From JAHEGP01 sp963792875 (GTDB lineage: Bacteria; Pseudomonadota; Gammaproteobacteria; Pseudomonadales; JAHEGP01): a DNA stretch of 64,000 nucleotides. How positions within the stretch are numbered: position 1 is the stretch's first letter; each line of letters begins with the position of its first letter. The stretch covers positions 62,001-126,000 of the forward strand of contig CAWBXV010000005.1 of the NCBI GenBank assembly GCA_963792875.1, given 5' to 3'. The notes beneath the pieces were generated by a model. That model was given only the letters and a program-made list of their open reading frames with translations. It searched no databases and had not been told where the DNA came from. Shown here one piece after another: positions 43,409-52,405 of this stretch. The position numbers were made by a program, and so were the translations under genes.

Positions 43409-45400
43409 ATGCGTCTACCATTGTTCAAACTGCCTGTGCGAGGCAGTTCTCCGGCGGTCGAGCCGGGTGCTGTTCTCCAGCGCGGCGCAGCGCCGGCGCG
43501 GCCCTGGCTGGCGCTGGCGCTGCTGGCGGTGGGCCCCGGGGCGCTGGCCCAGGATGCGGGGGGCGTCAATCCGGACCTGTTCAAGGGGCGGCCCTATTCG
43601 CCGTATGCCGACCGCGCTTTTCCCACCCAGGTCTTCTTTGGCGACACCCACGTGCACACTGCGGTGTCCGCCGATGCCGGGGGCGGCGGCACCCGGCTGC
43701 AGCCCAGGGACGCCTACCGCTTCGCGCGCGGGGAGCAGGTCGAGTCCAATACCGGTCAGCCGGTCAAGCTGTCGCGGCCCTATGACTTCTTCATGGTGAC
43801 CGACCACTCCGACGGCATGGGGGCGATCGTGGACATCCTGGCGGGGGCGCCCAATATCGTGGCCGACCCGGCGGGCAGGAAATTTCACGAGGCGTTCGCC
43901 AAAGGGGGGCGGGACGCCGCCAATGCGGCCTTCGAACTGGTCCGCCAGTTTTCCCAGGGCGAACTGCCCGCGGCCCTGAACTACCAGCCGGGCAATCCGG
44001 CCTTCCGGCGGGTGTGGGATGACCTGATCCAGGCCGCCGAGGAGTTCAACGAGCCCCATCGCTTCACCACGTTTATCGCCTATGAATGGACGTCGCTGGT
44101 GGCGGGCAACAATCTCCATCGCAATGTCATTTTCCGGGACGGCCCGGAGCGGGCAGGGCGCATCGAGCCCTATACGACCACGCCGCCCGCGGGCAGCCCC
44201 AACCCCCGGGATCTGTGGAAGTGGCTGCAGCGATACGAAGACCTGACCGGCGGCGACGTCATGGCTATCCCCCATAATGGCAATCTCTCCAACGGCATGA
44301 TGTTTGCGCTGCAGGATGATTTTGCGGACGGCGCCGCGCTGGATGCCGATTACGCCGAGCAGCGGCAGAAGTGGGAGCGCCTCTATGAGACCACCCAGAT
44401 CAAAGGCGATGGCGAGGCGCATCCCCTGCTGTCCACAGAGGATGAATTTGCCGCGTTTGAAACCTGGGACATGGGCAACCTGGACCTCTCGGTGGCCAAG
44501 ACGCCGCAGATGCTGCCGGGCGAGTACGCCCGGTCCGGCCTGCAGCGTGGGCTGCTGCTGCAGCGCGAGCTCGGCGTCAATCCCTTCAAGTTCGGGTTGG
44601 TGGGGGCCAGCGATACCCATACCGGCCTGTCGACCCCGGAAAACGCCAACTTCTTCGGCAAGTTTGCCCAGTACGAACCCACTGCGCAGCGCGCAGATCA
44701 CCTGAGCAAGGAGAACGAGAGCAACGGAGCGAAGCTCTATTCCTGGCAATATATCACGGCCGGGCTGACCGCTGTGTGGGCTACGGAGAACACCCGCGGC
44801 GCACTGTTCGATGCCATGGAGCGGCGGGAGGCCTATGCCACCACCGGTACCCGCATGCAGGTGCGCTTTTTCGGTGGCTGGGATTTCCAGCAAGGCGACG
44901 CGCTGCGGCGCGATCTGGCGCTGCTGGGTTACGGCAAGGGCGTGCCGATGGGCTCCGACCTGCCGGCGGGCAAGGGCGCGCCGAGCTTTCTGGTCTACGC
45001 CATGCGCGACCCGATGGGTGCCAATCTCGACCGCATTCAGATCATCAAGGGTTGGCTGGACGCTGCCGGCGAGCCGCGGGAGAAAGTCTATGACGTGGCG
45101 TGGTCCGGTGACCGCCAGCCGGGCAGTGACGGCAAAGTGGGGCCGGTGGGAGACACCGTGGACCTCGGCATACCCAGCTGGACCAATACCATTGGCGCCT
45201 CCGAGCTAGGCACGGTCTGGCGCGACCCCGACTTCGACCCGCAGCTCAATGCCTTTTACTACGCCCGGGTGATCGAGATTCCGACGCCGCGCTGGACCGC
45301 CTATGACCGCGTGAAATTCAACCTGGACCTCCCCGACACGGTCCCGCTCAAGACTCAGGAGCGCGCCTATACCTCGCCCATCTGGTATACGGTGCGGTAG
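43409..45400 (+). CDS. DUF3604 exported protein (PHP-like metalloprotein)
   Basis: 663 residues. N-terminal signal (PWLALALLAVGPGALAQ, unusually far in, about residues 32-48). The DUF3604 hallmarks are VFFGDTHVHTAVSADA (metal histidines as in PHP phosphoesterases), FFMVTDHSDGMG, IAYEWTS, AIPHNGNLSNGMMF, and the terminal DRIQIIKGWLDAAGEPREKV in conserved form. Likely a periplasmic metal-dependent hydrolase of unknown substrate. Start ATG is inside a longer frame; upstream is the divergent transglycosylase gene (231-base gap, nothing else seen). Confidence 0.85.
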   Translation: MRLPLFKLPVRGSSPAVEPGAVLQRGAAPARPWLALALLAVGPGALAQDAGGVNPDLFKGRPYSPYADRAFPTQVFFGDTHVHTAVSADAGGGGTRLQPRDAYRFARGEQVESNTGQPVKLSRPYDFFMVTDHSDGMGAIVDILAGAPNIVADPAGRKFHEAFAKGGRDAANAAFELVRQFSQGELPAALNYQPGNPAFRRVWDDLIQAAEEFNEPHRFTTFIAYEWTSLVAGNNLHRNVIFRDGPERAGRIEPYTTTPPAGSPNPRDLWKWLQRYEDLTGGDVMAIPHNGNLSNGMMFALQDDFADGAALDADYAEQRQKWERLYETTQIKGDGEAHPLLSTEDEFAAFETWDMGNLDLSVAKTPQMLPGEYARSGLQRGLLLQRELGVNPFKFGLVGASDTHTGLSTPENANFFGKFAQYEPTAQRADHLSKENESNGAKLYSWQYITAGLTAVWATENTRGALFDAMERREAYATTGTRMQVRFFGGWDFQQGDALRRDLALLGYGKGVPMGSDLPAGKGAPSFLVYAMRDPMGANLDRIQIIKGWLDAAGEPREKVYDVAWSGDRQPGSDGKVGPVGDTVDLGIPSWTNTIGASELGTVWRDPDFDPQLNAFYYARVIEIPTPRWTAYDRVKFNLDLPDTVPLKTQERAYTSPIWYTVR

Positions 45401-45405
45401 TCTTT

Positions 45406-45423
45406 GGCGCCGCCCGCGGCGCC
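45406..45423. terminator. G+C-rich hairpin between convergent DUF3604 and thioesterase genes
   Basis: GGCGCCGC (45406-45413), CC, GCGGCGCC (45416-45423) in the 38-base gap between two convergent stop codons. It could slow or end transcription in both directions, but no T run accompanies it. Confidence 0.3.
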
Positions 45424-45438
45424 GTCGGCAGGGCGGCG

Positions 45439-45858
45439 TCAGACGGCGAGCAGGGTCGCCCGCAGCGCCGCGGGCATGGGCGCCTTGCGCCCGTCGCTGG
45501 CGTTGACGGTGACCACCAGCGCGTGGCCCACGGTGGCGATGCGCTGGTGGGCGTGGCTGTACAGGGCGTACTCCATGTCAAAGCGGTCGGCATGGACCTT
45601 GGTGACGCGTGCCCCGACCTCGACGGTATCCGGATAGGTCAGCGGCAGCTTGTAGCGCGCGCTGGTCGACGCCAGCACGGGCATCATGCCGCTGTCGCGC
45701 AGCAGCTGCCAGTTGTCGACGGCTTCCATGTAGGCCAGCCGGGCGGACTCGAAATACTTGAAGTAGACGGTGTTGTTGACGTGTCTGAGCGCATCCATGT
45801 CGCCCCAGGCGACCGTGATGGTGATGCAGACGGGGTAACCGGGTAGATTCTCGCTCAT
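45439..45858 (-). CDS. Acyl-CoA thioesterase, 4HBT family
   Basis: 139 residues, hotdog fold. The 4HBT motif is WGDMDALRHVNNTVYFKYFE near residues 18-37, with the catalytic aspartate in DMD. Hydrolyses acyl-CoA or aroyl-CoA thioesters in the cytosol; substrate not predictable. The start MSENLPGYPV is chosen within a longer frame because the family begins about here. Confidence 0.87.
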   Translation of the reverse strand: MSENLPGYPVCITITVAWGDMDALRHVNNTVYFKYFESARLAYMEAVDNWQLLRDSGMMPVLASTSARYKLPLTYPDTVEVGARVTKVHADRFDMEYALYSHAHQRIATVGHALVVTVNASDGRKAPMPAALRATLLAV

Positions 45859-46085
45859 GATCGGTCTCGGCTGGTCTGAAGGTGAAGGCTCGTGCCGGCG
45901 GGGAGCGTACATTGGAACCGGGCGCCGGCAAAGGGCGGGGCTGACGCGGCGGCCACGAGAGCGGGCGCCGCCCGTTGCAGCCGCCGGGCTGGGGGACTAT
46001 CCTGCAGGCGCTGCGAGGCGTCGCCGGGATTGGCGACGGCTGCCGCAGTCGCTATGTCCCTTCGGTGACTTATGAGGAGCGCGCT

Positions 46086-46688
46086 TTGGCTGCATCCATC
46101 GACTTCTACTTCGATTTTTCCTCGCCCTACGGCTATTTCGCCAGCACCCGCATCGATGCGCTGGCGGCGCAATTCGGGCGCTCGGTCAACTGGCGCCCCA
46201 TGCTGCTGGGAGCCGTGTTCAAGGTGACCGGTGGACAACCGCTGCCGGCGATCCCGTTGAAAAAGGAGTACGCTGCGCGCGATCTGGACCGCTGCGCGCG
46301 GCTCTACGGGGTGCCGTTCCGCCCGCCCTCCAGGTTTCCGGTGGCCACGCAGGCGCCGTCGCGCGCTTTTTACTGGCTGGCCGACCAGGATGCGGAGCGG
46401 GCGAAGGCCCTGGCCGCTGACCTGTTCCGCGCGTATTTCGTCGACGACCGCGATATCTCCAGCCCGGAGGTGACGGCGGATGTCGCTGCCGAGGCCGGGG
46501 TCGACCGGGCCGCGCTGCTGGCGGGGCTGGGCGACCCGCTGGTCAAGGAACGCATCCGCACCGAGACCGACGCGGCCATCGCCCGCGGCGTATTCGGCTC
46601 GCCGTTCGTCATAGTGGACGGCGAGCCGTTCTGGGGCATGGACCGGCTCGATCAGGTGGCGCGCTGGCTGGAGACCGGCGGCTGGTAG
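46086..46688 (+). CDS. DsbA-fold 2-hydroxychromene-2-carboxylate isomerase-like protein
   Basis: 200 residues, kappa-class glutathione transferase-like thioredoxin fold: FYFDFSSPYGYFAS at the N-terminus (catalytic serine in SSPYGYF), WRPMLLGAVFKVTGG, and GVFGSPFVIVDGEPFWGMDRL at the C-terminus. The founding enzyme isomerises a naphthalene-degradation intermediate; many homologues act on other aromatics. I choose the TTG at 46086 because GAGGAG lies seven bases upstream and the family starts here. No ATG start exists nearby. Confidence 0.85.
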   Translation: MAASIDFYFDFSSPYGYFASTRIDALAAQFGRSVNWRPMLLGAVFKVTGGQPLPAIPLKKEYAARDLDRCARLYGVPFRPPSRFPVATQAPSRAFYWLADQDAERAKALAADLFRAYFVDDRDISSPEVTADVAAEAGVDRAALLAGLGDPLVKERIRTETDAAIARGVFGSPFVIVDGEPFWGMDRLDQVARWLETGGW

Positions 46689-46704
46689 GGCCGCCGCCGA
46701 CCCG

Positions 46705-49700
46705 CTACATATTGCGGCGATACTGACCCCCGGCCTGGTACAGGGTGTGGGTGATGGTGCCCAGCGAGCAGCGCTTGACCGCTTCCATGAGGCGGGCGAA
46801 GGTGTTTTCACCCGCCCGCGCGGCTGCCGCCAGCGCCTGCAGGTCGCGGCCTGCGGCCGGGGCATGGCGCTGCCCGAAGGCGCGCACGCTGGCCACCTGG
46901 GCGCGCTTCTCGTCCTCGGTCGAGCGGATGAGCTGGGCGTCGGCAACGCTGGGCACGCCTGCGGCGGTGTCGCCGAGGAAGGTGTTGACGCCCACCAGCG
47001 GCAGCTCGCCGCTGTGCTTGAGCTGCTCGTAGTACAGGCTCTCCTCCTGAATCCTGCCGCGCTGGTACATGCTCTCCATGGCGCCCAGCACGCCACCGCG
47101 CTCAGAGATGCGCTCGAATTCGCGGTAGACGGCCTCCTCGACGAGGTCGGTGAGCTGCTCGATCGCATAGGACCCCTGCCAGGGGTTCTGGTTCTTGTTC
47201 AGGCCCAGTTCCTTGTTGATGATCAGCTGGATGGCGACCGCTCGCCGCACCGACTCCTCGGTGGGCGTGGTCAGGGCCTCGTCGTAGGCGTTGGTATGCA
47301 GGCTGTTGCAGTTGTCGAACAGTGCGTACAGCGCCTGCAGCGTGGTGCGGATATCGTTGAACTGGATTTCCTGCGCGTGCAGGCTGCGGCCGGAGGTCTG
47401 AATGTGGTATTTCAGCATCTGGCTGCGCGGGCTCGCGCCGTAGCGGCCCTTCATGGCGCGGGCCCAGATGCGTCGCGCCACGCGGCCGATCACCGCGTAC
47501 TCCGGGTCCATGCCGTTGGAGAAGAAGAAGCTCAGGTTGGGGGCGAAGTCGTCGATCGGCATGCCGCGGCTGAGGTAGTACTCCACGATCGTGAAGCCGT
47601 TGGCCAGCGTGAACGCCAGCTGCGACAGGGGGTTCGCGCCCGCCTCGGCGATGTGGTAGCCGCTGATGGAGACCGAGTAGAAATTCCGCACCGAGTGATC
47701 GATGAAGTAGGCCTGCACGTCGCCCATCATGCGCAGCGCGAACTCGGTCGAGAAGATGCAGGTGTTCTGGGCCTGGTCCTCCTTGAGGATATCGGCCTGG
47801 ACGGTCCCGCGCACCTGCGCCAGCGCGTGGGCGCGCAGGCGCTGGTAGGTGTCGGGGTCCACCAGCTGGTCGCCACTGACGCCGAGCGTGCCCAGACCGA
47901 AGCCGTCGCTGCCCTCCGGCAGCGCGCCCTGGTAGGTGGGGCGGGGGGCGTCGCGGTACAGCTCGCGGATCTTCGCCTCGGCCTCCGCCCAGCGGCCCTC
48001 CTGGCGCAGGTAGCGCTCGACCTGCTGGTCTACGGCGGTGTTCATGAACATCGCCAGGATGATCGGTGCGGGGCCGTTGATGGTCATGGAGACCGAGGTC
48101 GTGGGCGCGCACAGGTCGAAGCCCGAGTACAGCTTTTTCATGTCGTCCAGGGTGGCGATCGACACCCCCGAGTTGCCGATGCGGCCGTAGATGTCGGGTC
48201 GCTCGTCCGGGTCCTCGCCATAGAGCGTGGCCGAGTCGAACGCGGTGGACAGGCGCGTGGCCGCGTTGCCCTGCGCCAGGTAGTGAAAACGCCGGTTGGT
48301 GCGCTCCGGCGTGCCCTCGCCGGCGAACATGCGGATGGGGTCTTCGGCCTCGCGCCGGTAGGGGTAGACGCCCGCAGTATAGGGGTAGGCGCCGGGCAGG
48401 TTTTCGGTGAGCAGGAAGTGCAGCTGGTCCTGCCAGCTGCGGTGCCGGGGCGGCGCGATCTTCGCCACCCGCTGTTGCGACAGCGTGGTGCAGTAGTTGT
48501 CGCCGGTGACCTGACGCCCGCGCACCGTGTAGTGGTAGAGGTCCGCCTCGACGGCTGCCTTGCGGGCCGGCCACCCCCGCAGCAGCGTGGCGGCGTCGTC
48601 ACCCAGCGCGTCCAGCGCCTCGTGATAGCGGTCGCGGAGGGCCGTCAGTGCGGTGTCGGCGGCCGGCTCTGCCGCGCCATAGCGCTGCAGCGGCGCAGGC
48701 AGCTGCGGGTCCGCCAGCAGCTGCAGGGCCTGATAGCAGGCCTGGGCACGTCCGGCCGCATCGGCCTGCGCGTCGGCCCGGGTGCGCTCGCGGCGGCCCG
48801 CCTCGGCGATCTCGGCCAGGTAGCGGCTGCGGCTCCCGGGAATGATGGCCTGCGGGGGCGTCGACGCGCCCGCTGGTGGCAGGGCCAGCTGCCAGCGCCC
48901 GGCGTGCTCGGGGTCCGCCGTGGCCAGCTGCGCGCACAGCGCGCCGAACAGACGATTCACTCCGTCGTCGTTGAAGCGGCTGGCGACGGTGGGGTAGACC
49001 GGCACCTCGTCGGCCGGCAGCAGCAAGGCCTGGTGATTGCGCTGCCACTGCCGGCGCACATCGCGCAGCGCGTCCTCGGCGCCGCGCTTCTCGAACTTGT
49101 TCAGCGCCACGAGGTCGGCGAAGTCCAGCATGTCGATCTTTTCCAGCTGGCTGGCGGCGCCGTAGTCGCCGGTCATCACGTAGAGCGACAGGTCCACCAG
49201 GTCGATGATCTCGCTGTCGCTCTGGCCGATGCCGGCGGTCTCGACGATGATCAGGCCGAAGCCGGCCCGACGCAGCAGGGCCACCGTGTCCTTGAGCACG
49301 GCGCTGGTCGCCAGGTGCTGGCGGCGCGTGGCGATCGAACGCATGAAGATGCGGCCGTCCGCCAGGCTGTTCATGCGGATGCGGTCGCCCAGCAGCGCGC
49401 CGCCGCTGCGGCGGCGGGTCGGATCCACTGCCAGCACCGCCACTGTCAGGTCGGGGAAGCTGTGCAGCAGGCGATTGAGCAGCTCGTCGGTGAGGGAGCT
49501 CTTGCCGGCCCCGCCGGTGCCGGTGATGCCCAGCACGGGGGCGCTGCCGTCCTGCCGGGGCCAGCGCCGGCGCAAGTCCTCGGTCAGGTGGGGGTGCGCC
49601 ACCGACGCTTCCAGCGCGGAGATCATGCGTCCCAGGTCGCGGTGGCTGTGTGCATCGAACGCGCGCTCGTCGAAGGCGGGAATCGGCCAGGCGCGCACGC

Positions 49701-50130
49701 GCTGCAGGACATCCTCCATCATGCCGTCCAGGCCCAGCTGCATGCCGTGCTCGGGGCGGTAGATGCGCTCTACCCCGTAGGCCTCCAGCTCCGCGGCCTC
49801 CGCGGTGGTAATGGTGCCGCCGCCGCCGACGACGATGCGGATGTGCTCGGCGCCGAGTTCCCGGAGCATGTCGACCATGTACTTGAAATATTCCAGGTGG
49901 CCGCCCTGGTAGGAGCTGCAGGCGATGGCGTCGGCGTCCTCCTGCACCGCAGCGCGCACGATGTCGGCGACGCTGCGGTTGTGCCCCAGGTGGATCACTT
50001 CGGCGCCGTGGGCCTGCAGCAGGCGGCGGATCAGGTTGATGGCGGCATCGTGCCCGTCGAACAGCGAGGCGGCGCTGATGAAGCGCAGCGGCGAGCGGGT
50101 GCGGGCTGGGGTAGTCGAGGGTGCAGACAT
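46705..50130 (-). CDS. icmF: Fused isobutyryl-CoA mutase IcmF (B12-dependent, with G-protein chaperone)
   Basis: 1141 residues. B12-binding domain first (FDGHDAAINLIRRLL, LGHNRSV, SSYQGGH), then a MeaB/MeaI-type GTPase (P-loop GTGGAGKSS near 205, ETAGIGQSDSEI, NKFEKRG), a linker, then the mutase barrel (YPYTAGVYPYRR, RLSTAFDSATLYGEDP, SMTINGPAPIILAMFM, NSLHTNAYDEALTTP). The order and the mutase-pocket sequence identify IcmF rather than methylmalonyl-CoA mutase. Interconverts isobutyryl- and butyryl-CoA, and some forms act on pivalyl-CoA. Start at the ATG giving MSAPSTTP. Confidence 0.95.
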   Translation of the reverse strand: MSAPSTTPARTRSPLRFISAASLFDGHDAAINLIRRLLQAHGAEVIHLGHNRSVADIVRAAVQEDADAIACSSYQGGHLEYFKYMVDMLRELGAEHIRIVVGGGGTITTAEAAELEAYGVERIYRPEHGMQLGLDGMMEDVLQRVRAWPIPAFDERAFDAHSHRDLGRMISALEASVAHPHLTEDLRRRWPRQDGSAPVLGITGTGGAGKSSLTDELLNRLLHSFPDLTVAVLAVDPTRRRSGGALLGDRIRMNSLADGRIFMRSIATRRQHLATSAVLKDTVALLRRAGFGLIIVETAGIGQSDSEIIDLVDLSLYVMTGDYGAASQLEKIDMLDFADLVALNKFEKRGAEDALRDVRRQWQRNHQALLLPADEVPVYPTVASRFNDDGVNRLFGALCAQLATADPEHAGRWQLALPPAGASTPPQAIIPGSRSRYLAEIAEAGRRERTRADAQADAAGRAQACYQALQLLADPQLPAPLQRYGAAEPAADTALTALRDRYHEALDALGDDAATLLRGWPARKAAVEADLYHYTVRGRQVTGDNYCTTLSQQRVAKIAPPRHRSWQDQLHFLLTENLPGAYPYTAGVYPYRREAEDPIRMFAGEGTPERTNRRFHYLAQGNAATRLSTAFDSATLYGEDPDERPDIYGRIGNSGVSIATLDDMKKLYSGFDLCAPTTSVSMTINGPAPIILAMFMNTAVDQQVERYLRQEGRWAEAEAKIRELYRDAPRPTYQGALPEGSDGFGLGTLGVSGDQLVDPDTYQRLRAHALAQVRGTVQADILKEDQAQNTCIFSTEFALRMMGDVQAYFIDHSVRNFYSVSISGYHIAEAGANPLSQLAFTLANGFTIVEYYLSRGMPIDDFAPNLSFFFSNGMDPEYAVIGRVARRIWARAMKGRYGASPRSQMLKYHIQTSGRSLHAQEIQFNDIRTTLQALYALFDNCNSLHTNAYDEALTTPTEESVRRAVAIQLIINKELGLNKNQNPWQGSYAIEQLTDLVEEAVYREFERISERGGVLGAMESMYQRGRIQEESLYYEQLKHSGELPLVGVNTFLGDTAAGVPSVADAQLIRSTEDEKRAQVASVRAFGQRHAPAAGRDLQALAAAARAGENTFARLMEAVKRCSLGTITHTLYQAGGQYRRNM

Positions 50131-50177
50131 GCATTCGCTCCACGGTATAACCGGGTTGGTCCGGGCAGTATACCCGA

Positions 50178-50197
50178 CCGGGCCGGGCCGGGCCGGG
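50178..50197. repeat. Short tandem repeat (CCGGG)x4
   Basis: Four head-to-tail copies of CCGGG lie in the divergent gap between icmF and the SRPBCC gene. Too short for more than a note; may be replication slippage. Confidence 0.6.
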
Positions 50198-50315
50198 AAT
50201 GGTGGATGGCTGCCGCGGGGGCGCTCCCTGAGACTTGTCTCCAACGGCCAGGCGGCGCAGTATTGGGCTTGTCGACAAGCGTTTTTCCCTGGGGGCAATG
50301 CAAGGAGGTTTAGCC

Positions 50316-50741
50316 ATGCCGAGCACTTATGAGTCCATCGTCATCAAGGCGCCACTGGATGTCGTGTGGAGCAGAATCCGCGATTTTCACGATTGTTCGT
50401 TCGCCCCCAGGGTGCTGCCGGACTGCGAGAAGGTCGGCGACAAGGGCGGCACGGAGGTCGGTGCCAAGCGCATCCTCAACGGCGTGTTTCATGAGACCCT
50501 GACCCATCACGACGAGCGCTCGCACGCGATCAGTTACTCCATCGACGACGGCCCGAGCCCGGTGTCCGCGGAGGAAATACGGCATTATGTCGGCTCCGTG
50601 CGCCTGCGGCCGATCACCGAGGGTGGCGGGACCTTCGCCGAGTGGAGCTCGCGCTGGGAGGCAGACGGCGACGCCGCCGTGGCGTTCTGCAGCGAGATCG
50701 ATCGGGCGCTGCTGCGGGGCCTGGCGGCGTCCTGTGAGTGA
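50316..50741 (+). CDS. SRPBCC (START-like) superfamily protein
   Basis: 141 residues. The opening YESIVIKAPLDVVWSRIRDF is the typical helix-grip start of polyketide cyclase/dehydrase-type SRPBCC proteins, followed by RILNGVFHETLTHHDER and the C-terminal long helix. Binds a hydrophobic ligand in a cavity; ligand unknown. The ATG has a very strong ribosome-binding site (AAGGAGGTTT, seven bases upstream), suggesting high expression. Divergent from icmF. Confidence 0.8.
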   Translation: MPSTYESIVIKAPLDVVWSRIRDFHDCSFAPRVLPDCEKVGDKGGTEVGAKRILNGVFHETLTHHDERSHAISYSIDDGPSPVSAEEIRHYVGSVRLRPITEGGGTFAEWSSRWEADGDAAVAFCSEIDRALLRGLAASCE

Positions 50742-50828
50742 ATGGCCGAAGGTCATGGCTGCCGCGGGTCCGCTGAGCGGAAGCCCGGTGGCGACCCGGG
50801 CGGGCGCGCCGTGGGGCGGTGATTTCTG

Positions 50829-50856
50829 TTGACACGGCCCCTGGATCGGTTACAAA
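50829..50856 (+). promoter_or_regulatory. Promoter of the OFA-family transporter gene
   Basis: TTGACA (50829-50834), 16-base spacer, TACAAA (50851-50856). It lies about 200 bases before the transporter start, so the mRNA would have a long leader (50865-51058) in which I see no gene. The rest of the 317-base intergenic region is otherwise empty to my reading. Confidence 0.5.
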
Positions 50857-51058
50857 TAGGGCCAGGAACATAACAATAACGCGTGCTCGCCCGGTTTTGC
50901 CCTGAGGTGCAACGATGGTGTAGTGGTTGCGGTGCCCGTAGGCCGCATTGCCCTGGTGTCGATGACCGTTGCTGTCTGTCTGTGCAGGGCAATTTGTCGG
51001 TCCCCCGATCTGCGGTTGGGGAGCGGCAGCGCGAGCCTATTTCGTCAGGAGCTGCACC

Positions 51059-52357
51059 ATGAACCAGGCCATTGCAGATCGGGGTAAGGTGGTGACGGCC
51101 GCCGCGACGGGTATCAATCTGGCGCTTGGCGTGCTGTACTCATGGAGCATCTTCAAGGATGCCATCGCCCAGTCGGTGAAGGAGGGGGCCCCGGGTGGCT
51201 TCACCTGGAACCTGTCTTCCCTGAATGACCCCTACGCCGTCGCCTGCCTGTGCTTCGCCTTCGGCATGATCCCCGCGGGCAAACTGCAGGATGCCCGGGG
51301 TCCGCGCATCACCGCGATGGCGGGCGGGCTGCTGGTCGGCGCGGGCATGGTGATGATCTCGATGACCACCAGCTATACCGGCTGGCTCATCGGCTTTGGC
51401 CTGCTGGTCGGTACCGGCATCGCGTTCGGCTATTCCGCGGCGACGCCTGCGGCGATCAAGTGGTTCCCCAACAACAAGACCGGCCTGATCGCGGGTATCG
51501 TGGTGGCGGGATTCGGTCTGGCGCCGGTCTACATCGCGCCGCTGGCGACCAGCCTGCTCGCCAGCTACGGCCTGCAGCAGACCATGCTCATACTGGGCCT
51601 GGGTTTTGTGGTGGTGGTCTGCGTGTTGAGCATGCTGCTGATGAACCCTCCGGCCGGTTTCACGCCCAAGGGCTTTGTCGACCGGCGCGCCCACTCCGGT
51701 GCGCGGGAGCAGGCCAGGGTCGCCTTTCAGCGCCCGCAGCTGTCACCGTCCGAGGTCCTGCGGCGCCCCAATTTCTGGCTGCTGTGGTTCCTGTTCTTTA
51801 TCTCCGCCGGTGCCGGCCTCATGGTGATCGGCAGCATTTCGGGCATGGCCAAGAGCAGCATGGGCCAGAACGCCTTTGTCGCGGTCGTGCTGCTGGCCGT
51901 GGGCAATGCCGGCGGGCGGGTCGTGGCCGGCGTGCTGTGCGACAAGATCGGCCCGAAGGCGACCCTGACCGTGGTGCTGGCGTTTCAGGCGGCGCTGATG
52001 TTCCTGTCCATTCCCTTCGTGGCGGCGGCGGACGCCGGTGCCTTCCTGCTGGTCGGCACGGCGACCTTTATCGGCTTCAACTACGGCGCGAACCTGTCCA
52101 TGTTCCCCTCGTTTGCCAAGGACTTGTGGGGGATCAAGCACTTTGGCGTCAATTACGGCATTCTCTTCACGGCCTGGGGTGTCGGGGGCTTCGTGATGAG
52201 CCGCGTGTCGCAGACGCTGGTGTCATCGACCGGTTCCTACAGCTCCTCGTTTGCCATCGCCGGGTCCCTGCTGGTGGCCGGGGTCTTGCTGAGCTTCCTC
52301 ATCAAGGACCGGGCCGCGCAGCAGCGCATGGAGATTCTGGCGATGCAGTCCGCCTGA
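51059..52357 (+). CDS. OFA-family MFS transporter (oxalate/formate antiporter-like)
   Basis: 432 residues with about 12 membrane segments. The N-terminus GINLALGVLYSWSIFKDAI is the OFA pattern, followed by AGKLQDARGPR (loop 2-3 MFS motif) and FGYSAATPAAIKWFPNNKTGL, GNAGGRVVAGVLCDKIGPK. Family members exchange oxalate/formate or take up monocarboxylates; the substrate here is unknown. A CAGGAG leader precedes the ATG. It is convergent with dbpA. Confidence 0.9.
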   Translation: MNQAIADRGKVVTAAATGINLALGVLYSWSIFKDAIAQSVKEGAPGGFTWNLSSLNDPYAVACLCFAFGMIPAGKLQDARGPRITAMAGGLLVGAGMVMISMTTSYTGWLIGFGLLVGTGIAFGYSAATPAAIKWFPNNKTGLIAGIVVAGFGLAPVYIAPLATSLLASYGLQQTMLILGLGFVVVVCVLSMLLMNPPAGFTPKGFVDRRAHSGAREQARVAFQRPQLSPSEVLRRPNFWLLWFLFFISAGAGLMVIGSISGMAKSSMGQNAFVAVVLLAVGNAGGRVVAGVLCDKIGPKATLTVVLAFQAALMFLSIPFVAAADAGAFLLVGTATFIGFNYGANLSMFPSFAKDLWGIKHFGVNYGILFTAWGVGGFVMSRVSQTLVSSTGSYSSSFAIAGSLLVAGVLLSFLIKDRAAQQRMEILAMQSA

Positions 52358-52374
52358 GGCGCGCCACGGGCACG

Positions 52375-52389
52375 TCGGGGCAGCGCCCC
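52375..52389. terminator. Hairpin between convergent transporter and dbpA genes
   Basis: CGGGGC (52375-52380), AGC, GCCCCG (52384-52389) in the 48-base gap between the stop codons. No T tract; weak as a terminator call. Confidence 0.25.
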
Positions 52390-52405
52390 GGGGGGAGGGG
52401 CCGGG

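Noticed and set aside
50178..50197. (CCGGG)x4 as a regulator-binding array
   Set aside because: Four copies of a five-base G+C-rich unit are expected by slippage in a 67% G+C genome; no dyad or consensus of a known regulator.
46747..50313. 1188-codon plus-strand open frame opposite icmF
   Set aside because: It mirrors icmF over its whole length, reads as low-complexity Gly/Val/Arg-rich sequence, and no domain is recognisable.
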